The notes under the pieces were generated by a model. It had not been told where the DNA came from. It did not search any database and saw only the letters and a list, made by a program, of their open reading frames with translations. Shown here piece after piece: positions 6,437 to 12,291 of a DNA stretch of 13,977 nucleotides. Positions within the stretch are counted from its first letter, which is position 1, and every line of letters starts with the position of its first letter. Position numbers and translations under genes: made by a program. Origin of the DNA: JBBQVO01 sp038211505 (GTDB taxonomy: Bacteria > Chloroflexota > Dehalococcoidia > DSTF01 > JACRBR01); the NCBI GenBank assembly GCA_038211505.1, contig JBBQVO010000083.1:1-13977 (forward strand), written 5' to 3'.

Positions 6437-8287
6437 TTGAAGAAGCCCCAAGCATTGATCGGCCTCTTGGCCGCTCTGGGGACCGCGATCGGCGTGCTCG
6501 TAGCTGTTGTTGGCCTGCCTTACGGCCGCCTCAACTACACCGCCTTCGCAGGTCTCTACCACTATGGCGGCACGCCGGCCATCGGCGTTGTCGACTTCTC
6601 GATCGACTGTGACACGGTCACACCTGGTATCCAGGACAAGTGCAATGTGCCCTTTGGCCCCGGTACCCGCGATGTCGGTCTCGTCATCGAGAACAACACC
6701 GCCTCAGCGATTTTGGACCTCAGCTCGTTCAACTTCGAGACGGTGAACCCGGACACGTCGAAGATCGTCGCTCCGGCGGTCGGAGTCTGTCCGTTCGACT
6801 GTAACCCTGACTTCAATCAGGCACAGGTCACCGGCAGCTGGTCTTGCAGCCCGCCGACCCCTGTCCCGGATGACGAAGGTCTCGCGGGTTACCCCGGTCC
6901 CGCAGTGAACAACCCGGCCACGCAGCACTCCTTCCTGAGCTGCTTCGTGAACGACACCGGCCCGGACATTCTGCCCGGCACGGCGCTCACGGTGGCCTTC
7001 GTTCACTACAACATCAACTACACCGGCCCGGCGGCCGCCACGGTGACCCTGACGACCGAGAACTTCTCGGCTGGCAACACCGTTGACGGTATCCCCACCG
7101 GTAGCTGCAACCCGGCCGTGGACGCGCCGGTGCAGTGCTTCCCGGCCGACCTGATCTTCGCGCCGCCGACGCCGACCCCGGTGCCGCCGACCGCGACAGT
7201 GACGCTCACGCCGGTGCCGGCCACCGCGACGAACACGGTGCCGCCGACAAACACGTTCACGCCGGTCCCGCCGACGAACACGCCGACGCTCACCCCGACG
7301 GCGACGAACACCCCGGCGGGTGCTCGGGTTGTCAAGTCCCCGGAGGGCAACGCCAACAACACGGGTCCGGACCCGAAGGCGAACCTCTGGATCTGCATCC
7401 CGAACTTTGCTCCGTACCACCTGGGCGCGCTCGGTAACCCGACGACGTCCTACAATGCCGCCCAGACCGGCGAGACCTGCGGTGGTCCCGGCGAAGGCGA
7501 CCTGCTCGTGTACGAGAAGGCCAGCGGCGTATCCACCGGCGACCAGAACGCCGACACGGTTCCCGATGGTCTTGGCGCATACGAATTCACAATCGAGTAC
7601 GACAACTTCGTCATCCAGTCGGTCAACCCGTGCGACCTGGTGTTCAACCCGGCCAACAACGTGGTCTCCGGCAAGGGTGGCGCTGGCGACCCGCCGCGCG
7701 GCCCGGTCGACCAGGTGAACGGCTCGCACTGCCCGAACGACCCCAATGGCGCCGCCACGGGTCAGTGCACGCAGTCGCTCATTCTTGAGAACGTCATCCA
7801 CTTCGGTTGTGTCACGACCGGACAGGCCCCGGGCCCGACCGGTGCGTTCGACCTGGCCGTTCTTGACCTGATCCCCCACCCCGACCTGCGGAACGACATC
7901 TTCCCGGGTAACAACAACGGTGTGGTCACGATCATCAAGGACAACGGTTGTGAGCTGGTGGACGTCTTCGGCCACGCGGTCGACGGCTCCATCAACGGTG
8001 GCCTCACGCCGGTTTGCGGCGACCTCGCCGTGACCGTCCGCATGCTGGAAGGCGACATCAACCTGGACTGCCAGGTCAACGTCACCGACGAGCAGGCGAT
8101 CGCCAGCCACTATGGCGCGTTCTTCGGTAGCTTGCTCTACAGCAAGTTCCTCGACCTCGAGCCCGCTCTGCATGACCTTGACATCGACATCAAGGACATC
8201 CAGAAGGTCTTCGGTCGCGACGGATCCACGTGCCAGAACCCGATTCCGGCCCAGACGCCGGTTGGCCCGCCCGCTCCGTTCAGCTAA
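6437..8287 (+). CDS. Secreted two-domain cohesin-like protein with C-terminal dockerin
   Basis: A complete 616-residue protein starting at TTG, supported by AGGAGG 8 bases upstream and an immediate signal or anchor sequence (KKPQALIGLLAALG and on). Domain A, about residues 44-242, looks cohesin-like: SSFNFETVNPD, then LTVAFVHYNINY with a trailing beta strand. A Thr/Pro linker spans 243-295. Domain B, about 296-538, has LGAYEFTIEYDNFVIQSVN, which lines up with the cohesin strand LGEYEFTLKFDRNVLEYVG of the gene at 8551. A dockerin occupies about 539-600. Its first calcium loop, D540-D551, is intact with Val-Thr at positions 10-11; the second (ending at D587) lacks the first two ligands, with Pro and Leu in place of Asp. 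Cohesin-like and dockerin modules in one chain would allow chain-wise assembly, like an adaptor scaffoldin. No enzyme motif is seen. A strong hairpin ends the gene. Confidence 0.8.
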   Translation: MKKPQALIGLLAALGTAIGVLVAVVGLPYGRLNYTAFAGLYHYGGTPAIGVVDFSIDCDTVTPGIQDKCNVPFGPGTRDVGLVIENNTASAILDLSSFNFETVNPDTSKIVAPAVGVCPFDCNPDFNQAQVTGSWSCSPPTPVPDDEGLAGYPGPAVNNPATQHSFLSCFVNDTGPDILPGTALTVAFVHYNINYTGPAAATVTLTTENFSAGNTVDGIPTGSCNPAVDAPVQCFPADLIFAPPTPTPVPPTATVTLTPVPATATNTVPPTNTFTPVPPTNTPTLTPTATNTPAGARVVKSPEGNANNTGPDPKANLWICIPNFAPYHLGALGNPTTSYNAAQTGETCGGPGEGDLLVYEKASGVSTGDQNADTVPDGLGAYEFTIEYDNFVIQSVNPCDLVFNPANNVVSGKGGAGDPPRGPVDQVNGSHCPNDPNGAATGQCTQSLILENVIHFGCVTTGQAPGPTGAFDLAVLDLIPHPDLRNDIFPGNNNGVVTIIKDNGCELVDVFGHAVDGSINGGLTPVCGDLAVTVRMLEGDINLDCQVNVTDEQAIASHYGAFFGSLLYSKFLDLEPALHDLDIDIKDIQKVFGRDGSTCQNPIPAQTPVGPPAPFS

Positions 8288-8343
8288 CGAACGGAAACGG
8301 TAGGGTGCGACTGATGTCGTAACCGCAAACGGTTTCACAGAGG

Positions 8344-8375
8344 GGGGGAGCAGACGCGCAAGCGTCTGCTCCCCC
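8344..8375 (+). terminator. 14-bp GNRA-loop terminator hairpin
   Basis: GGGGGAGCAGACGC pairs perfectly with GCGTCTGCTCCCCC around a GCAA tetraloop, 56 bases after the stop codon of the 6437 gene. The tail is ATCTCTC, with no U-run. A smaller hairpin, AACCG-CAAA-CGGTT, lies just before it at 8321-8334. Confidence 0.75.
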
Positions 8376-8550
8376 ATCTCTCATCCAGACCGCTGCGGCA
8401 AGCCAACGCGATGTAAGAATGCAGGAAGGAATGCGTTTGGACGAAGGACAACCAGGGCGCCGGCGGCGCCTCACGCAACCCGCGAGGCACTCGACGCGCC
8501 CGCGGACATCGGGAAGCAAGAGAACGAGACACGTAGGAGTACGGCGCGGT

Positions 8551-9699
8551 ATGGGCAGAACTCAGAGTTGGTTGTTGGGTGGTGGTACGGCGCTTGCGCT
8601 CGCGGGAATGGCGCTGCTGTTCGGCACGACGGGCCGGGCATCGGGCGAAGGCAATGCGACGCTCAGTCTCAGTCCAGCGTCACAGAACGTCGCCGGCGGC
8701 AGCGGGCCGTTTAACATCGATATCAAAATTGGCAATGTGCAGAACTTAGGTGAGTACGAATTCACGTTGAAATTTGACCGAAATGTACTGGAATACGTGG
8801 GCATATCCGATCAAGGATTTCTCAGTAACGCCGGGCTTTCGCAAAACTGCTCGGTGGCGTTCGGTGACAGCGACATCAACCGCCTGGGACTCGTCAACTA
8901 CGGTTGTTCGACCTCAGGCAGCGTCGAACAGTCCGGCGCAAGTGGCAGCGCGACGTTGGCAACCGTGGCATTCCGCCCCAAAGCGATCGGCAAATCAGAC
9001 GTGACATTCTTCTCGGTGCCAGGGACGTGCGTGACGGACCAGTCCAACAAGAACTCGTGTGTCGTCGCGGACAGCGCGGGTAACAACATCCTCGTGCATA
9101 CGCAGCTCGGTGACCCGGCGACGACGAACATCGACTTCACGGACAGCAGCGCGGCCGTCGCGGTGATCGACCCCAATGCCTCAACACCCACCGGCGTGCC
9201 CGCGACCGCGACGCATGTGCCGGTGGTCGCCACACCGAACACCCAGGCGACAGCGCAGGCTGTGCTCGGCACAAGCCGTCACCTCACCGATCCTGTCACC
9301 AACAGCGGCCCGTCGAATGGCGGCAGTGTGACGATCGACCCGATCACCGGCGCCGTCATCACCACGAACGGGACGTCCGGCAGCGGCGGCTCCGGTACCG
9401 GCACGAACGGTGGCAGTGGCACAGGCGACTCCGCGGTCGCCGGCACATCGACCGGCGGCGGCGCCAACGGCGGCAGTGGCAGTGGAACGAGCGGCAGCGG
9501 CGGCACGAACGCCGCCGGAAGCGCCAGCGGCTCCGCATCCGGCGGTCGCGCCCCGGGCAGTGCACCGGTCGCCGGCTTCGGCCCCGACCCGCAGCCGCCA
9601 AACCCGTGGCCGGCGCGCGGCGGCGGCATGCTGGCGCTCGGCGCGCTCGCCATCGGCGGCGGCATGATGATGCGAAGACGCGCGACGCAGCGACCCTAA
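8551..9699 (+). CDS. Surface protein with one cohesin domain, Gly/Ser linker and C-terminal membrane segment
   Basis: The protein has 382 residues from ATG 8551, chosen because a clear signal peptide follows (MGRTQSWLLGGG to about GRASG at residue 32) and TAGGAG lies 11 bases upstream. The same frame opens at 8419, but the extra residues are Arg-rich with no domain. Residues about 36-207 form the clearest cohesin domain in the window: ATLSLSPASQNVAGG, LGEYEFTLKFDRNVLEYVG, a Cys-containing middle and LATVAFRPKAIGKSDVTF. A short Thr/Pro part is followed by a Gly/Ser/Ala-rich linker (about 250-340), then PQPPNPWPARGG, a hydrophobic helix (about 358-374) and RRRATQRP. That tail resembles a cell-surface sorting or membrane-anchor signal, without an LPxTG motif. 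It lacks a dockerin, so it fits an anchoring scaffoldin that holds dockerin proteins on the cell. The partner is not known. Confidence 0.8.
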   Translation: MGRTQSWLLGGGTALALAGMALLFGTTGRASGEGNATLSLSPASQNVAGGSGPFNIDIKIGNVQNLGEYEFTLKFDRNVLEYVGISDQGFLSNAGLSQNCSVAFGDSDINRLGLVNYGCSTSGSVEQSGASGSATLATVAFRPKAIGKSDVTFFSVPGTCVTDQSNKNSCVVADSAGNNILVHTQLGDPATTNIDFTDSSAAVAVIDPNASTPTGVPATATHVPVVATPNTQATAQAVLGTSRHLTDPVTNSGPSNGGSVTIDPITGAVITTNGTSGSGGSGTGTNGGSGTGDSAVAGTSTGGGANGGSGSGTSGSGGTNAAGSASGSASGGRAPGSAPVAGFGPDPQPPNPWPARGGGMLALGALAIGGGMMMRRRATQRP

Positions 9700-9715
9700 T
9701 CACTCAGCGAGGAGC

Positions 9716-9823
9716 ATGACCGCAGAAACGAACAAGGAACGGAAGGGAATCCACGCCGGGCGCAGATGCCGATCAGACCAAGTTGGGGGAGACAACAAGG
9801 TCCGTCAAGGAGGAGTCAGTTGA
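9716..9823 (+). CDS. Possible 35-residue leader ORF overlapping the next start
   Basis: An ATG at 9716, preceded by GAGGAG but with only one base between, opens a 35-codon frame rich in Gly, Lys and Arg. Its TGA stop (9821-9823) overlaps the TTG start of the next gene (9820-9822) in the form TTGA, the arrangement seen in translationally coupled genes. The peptide has no signal or recognisable domain. It could be a coupling leader or chance; the coding evidence is weak. Confidence 0.25.
   Translation: MTAETNKERKGIHAGRRCRSDQVGGDNKVRQGGVS
9807..9815 (+). promoter_or_regulatory. Strong ribosome binding site fixing TTG 9820
   Basis: AAGGAGGAG ends 4 bases before TTG 9820. This near-perfect site favours TTG 9820 over the in-frame ATG at 9766, which has no such site and would put a basic, proline-containing tail before the signal peptide. 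Confidence 0.6.
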
Positions 9824-12165
9824 CTTTACGCCGTCTCTCTTCGCTGTTGATTCGCACCCTTCCGGTGGTCGCCGCCGCTATGGGCATCGTCCTCATTACG
9901 GCGTTCGATTCGCGCCACGCGCGACCAGCCGCCGCTGATCCGGCGTTCGGTACCGTAAAGATCAATCCGACGCAGCTGATCGTCATCCAGGGTCATCAGC
10001 TGACCCTGCCGGTGCAGTTCACCTCGTGCGCCGACCCGTTGACCTTCACAGGCACGGCGACCGGCGGGAATCACTTCACGCTGACCGATACGTCCCAGAA
10101 TTGGACCACCAACCAGTGGGCGAACTACGCCGTGGACCTGACCGCGGGCATCGGCAGCCCGCAGACCCAGAAGATCGTCTCGAACACGAATAACACGCTG
10201 ACGGTGGCGCCCGATTGGGGTTCCTCCGTATGGGCGGGGAGCGCCAGCACCGGCACCTCGACGACGCTGACGGACTACTCCGTCCAGCCCGGCGAGTGGT
10301 TCGCCAACCAGTGGGTGAACTACCTCGCCGAGATGCTCGGCCCAGCCGGTCCGGAAACGCGAACGGTCGTGTCGAGCACGCCGAACAGCGTCACGGTCTC
10401 GCCGGGCTGGACGGTGTTCGCCTCCGGTTCCGCGACGAGCGGAGACTCGCAAACGCTGACCGATCTGTCGAAGAGCTGGACGCCGAATCAATACGCCAAC
10501 CAGACCGTGGAGCTGCTGACGGGCTCTGGCGCCATCCAGTCGCGGACGATCCTCTCGAACACGACGAACTCGCTGACCGTCGCCTCGCCATGGGCGCCGG
10601 CCGGCACCGGCCGGGCCACCGGCGGCTCGACGGCAACGCTCGTCGATACATCAGTCAACTGGATCCCGAACGAGTGGGCCGGTCGCATCATCGACCTCAC
10701 GCAGGGCATCAGCAGCCCTCAGACGGCAACGATTCTTTCAAACACCAACAACACCCTGACCGTGACCGCGCCCTGGGCAACCGGGACGACCGGCACGGCG
10801 ACGAGCGGCTCGACGACGACGCTGACGGACACTGGCGCGACCTGGCCGCCGAACCAGTGGGCCAGCATGACGCTTGAACTGACGAGCGGCGCCGGCAGCC
10901 CGCAGACGGCGACGATCCTTTCGAACACGACGAACACCATCACGCTCGCCGCTCCATGGGGCGGCGCTAGCCCCGCATCGGGCACCGGCTACACCGTGCG
11001 CAAGTCGCCGGCGCCGGGCACGACGTATGGCATTCGCGGCTACTTCGGCTCGGCGACGGGCGGCGGGGCGACGACGATCACGGACACCTCGGCCAACTGG
11101 TTGACGAACGAATGGGCGAACTACTCGATCGACATTGTCGCCGGCCCCGGTAACCCGCAGGCACGCACCGTTCTCTCCAACACCAGCAACACCATCACCG
11201 TGAGCGCGGCCTGGACCGTCCAGCCCGGCCCGAGCTCGGTCGGCGCTGGCTCGTCGTACATCCTGCGCCGCGCGCCCGCAGCCGGCACGTCGTACCAGGT
11301 ACGCGAGGGACCGGCGACAAGCTCGTCGTATCAACTGCGCGCCTACGTGCCACCGATCAGCGGCACCAGCGATCGCGTCAGCCAGCCGGCTTGCTATCTC
11401 GGCGGCTACGGTGTGACGATCAGCTACCCATCGGCCAAGTTCAGCGTCGTCAGCGACGGCGGCGGCAGCACCGGCGCCAACACGCCGACGACGTTCAACG
11501 ACACGACCAAGGTGTGGAAGATCAATCAGTGGGTGGGAACGCAGATCAACATTCGCGGCGGCGCCGGCCTCGGCCAGAAGCGCACTGTAGTGTCGAACAC
11601 GGCGAATCAGCTCGTCGTGACCCCGGCCTGGTCGAGCACGCCGCCGACCTCCCAGCCGACCACAGGTTCGCTCTACAACATCGGCGGCATGACGGACGGC
11701 GGGTTCCTCGCCAGCACCGGCCGGCCTCTCTCCTGTCCGATCGGCGCCGTGCTCGGCACCGGCACCGCCGAGCTCCACTGCACGACGTCGGGGCTGACGC
11801 CGACGGCGGCGACGGGCGCTGGCAATCTCGTCGCGCTCTCGGTCTCGGCCGATGGCCGCGGCATCAGTAGCTTCAACTTGACAACGGCGCAAGTTTTGCA
11901 GATTGACGGCACAACCATCCCCGCCGACGTGTTGACTGCAACCCGCCGTGTTATCCTGTGCCCGGACTCCAACGGCAACGGCAGCATCAACTCGACCGAT
12001 CTGCAGCAGACGGCAGTGGCGTTTGGGCAAAAAGGCCCGCCGTTGAAGAGCCCGGCGGATCCGCTGTACACGCCGGCGAAGGATCCCGACGAGAACGGGC
12101 TCATCAATTCGACGGATCTGCAGTTGACAGCATCGGTATTCGGAAAGAAGTGCATTCAGGCGTAG
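9820..12165 (+). CDS. Secreted repeat protein with split cohesin-like domain and C-terminal dockerin
   Basis: The protein has 781 residues from TTG 9820 (799 from ATG 9766). A signal sequence (LTLRRLSSLLIRTLPVVAAAMG and on, ending near AAADP) is followed by GTVKINPTQLIVIQGHQLTL (about residues 44-73), like the first strands of a cohesin. Six beta repeats of 61-85 residues follow (78-487), with the pattern TATSGSTTTLTDTS, W..NQWA, LT.G.GSPQT.TILSNT.NTLTV..PW. CYLGGYGVTISYPSAKFSVV (from about 525) then resumes the cohesin pattern, a seventh repeat interrupts it (549-621), and GGMTDGGFLASTGRPLSC continues it to about residue 705. Residues 714-781 are a dockerin with two intact loops (D716-D727, D755-D766), both with Ser-Thr at positions 10-11. 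Similar L.D...W..N.W repeats occur in phage structural proteins. The split-domain reading is inferred from order and similarity. No enzyme motif is seen. Confidence 0.8.
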   Translation: MTLRRLSSLLIRTLPVVAAAMGIVLITAFDSRHARPAAADPAFGTVKINPTQLIVIQGHQLTLPVQFTSCADPLTFTGTATGGNHFTLTDTSQNWTTNQWANYAVDLTAGIGSPQTQKIVSNTNNTLTVAPDWGSSVWAGSASTGTSTTLTDYSVQPGEWFANQWVNYLAEMLGPAGPETRTVVSSTPNSVTVSPGWTVFASGSATSGDSQTLTDLSKSWTPNQYANQTVELLTGSGAIQSRTILSNTTNSLTVASPWAPAGTGRATGGSTATLVDTSVNWIPNEWAGRIIDLTQGISSPQTATILSNTNNTLTVTAPWATGTTGTATSGSTTTLTDTGATWPPNQWASMTLELTSGAGSPQTATILSNTTNTITLAAPWGGASPASGTGYTVRKSPAPGTTYGIRGYFGSATGGGATTITDTSANWLTNEWANYSIDIVAGPGNPQARTVLSNTSNTITVSAAWTVQPGPSSVGAGSSYILRRAPAAGTSYQVREGPATSSSYQLRAYVPPISGTSDRVSQPACYLGGYGVTISYPSAKFSVVSDGGGSTGANTPTTFNDTTKVWKINQWVGTQINIRGGAGLGQKRTVVSNTANQLVVTPAWSSTPPTSQPTTGSLYNIGGMTDGGFLASTGRPLSCPIGAVLGTGTAELHCTTSGLTPTAATGAGNLVALSVSADGRGISSFNLTTAQVLQIDGTTIPADVLTATRRVILCPDSNGNGSINSTDLQQTAVAFGQKGPPLKSPADPLYTPAKDPDENGLINSTDLQLTASVFGKKCIQA
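10051..11280 (+). repeat. Six tandem beta-repeat units within the 9820 gene
   Basis: Units run 10051-10236, 10237-10425, 10426-10608, 10609-10791, 10792-11046 and 11047-11280, of 62, 63, 61, 61, 85 and 78 codons. The protein pattern is G.AT.G...TLTD.S..W..NQWA followed by SNT.N.LTV..PW. Units 5 and 6 carry extra tails of the form GTGYTVRKSPAPGTTYGIR. Conservation is clearer in protein than in DNA, so the array is old or under selection rather than freshly duplicated. Confidence 0.8.
11464..11682 (+). repeat. Seventh beta-repeat unit, separated from the array
   Basis: A 73-codon unit with the same pattern (TFNDTTKVWKINQWVG, then VVSNTANQLVVTPAW) lies about 180 bases beyond the array, with cohesin-like sequence on both sides. 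It appears to be a second, independent insertion or a relocated copy. Confidence 0.75.
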
Positions 12166-12203
12166 TGCAATAGTGCGTCTGTCTGCGTGTTACATGTTGA
12201 GGA

Positions 12204-12222
12204 GGCCCGCACATTGCGGGCC
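12204..12222 (+). terminator. GGCCCGC hairpin after the 9820 gene
   Basis: GGCCCGC and GCGGGCC form a perfect 7-bp stem with the loop ACATT, about 40 bases after the stop codon. The tail AACTCGTTGG has few T bases. Confidence 0.5.
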
Positions 12223-12291
12223 AACTCGTTGGACACGTGCACGGACGCCGGAAGCAGAAACAAGGATGGGGGCAGCATGTCGGGAGGATTC

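Noticed and set aside
6704..8377. A 557-codon minus-strand frame opposite the 6437 gene
   Set aside because: The plus strand has a signal peptide, linker and dockerin in frame; the minus frame is Arg/Val/Gly-rich with no domain.
10051..11682. A prophage fragment, because the repeats resemble phage structural proteins
   Set aside because: The repeats lie inside a secreted protein with a signal peptide and dockerin, and no phage genes surround it.
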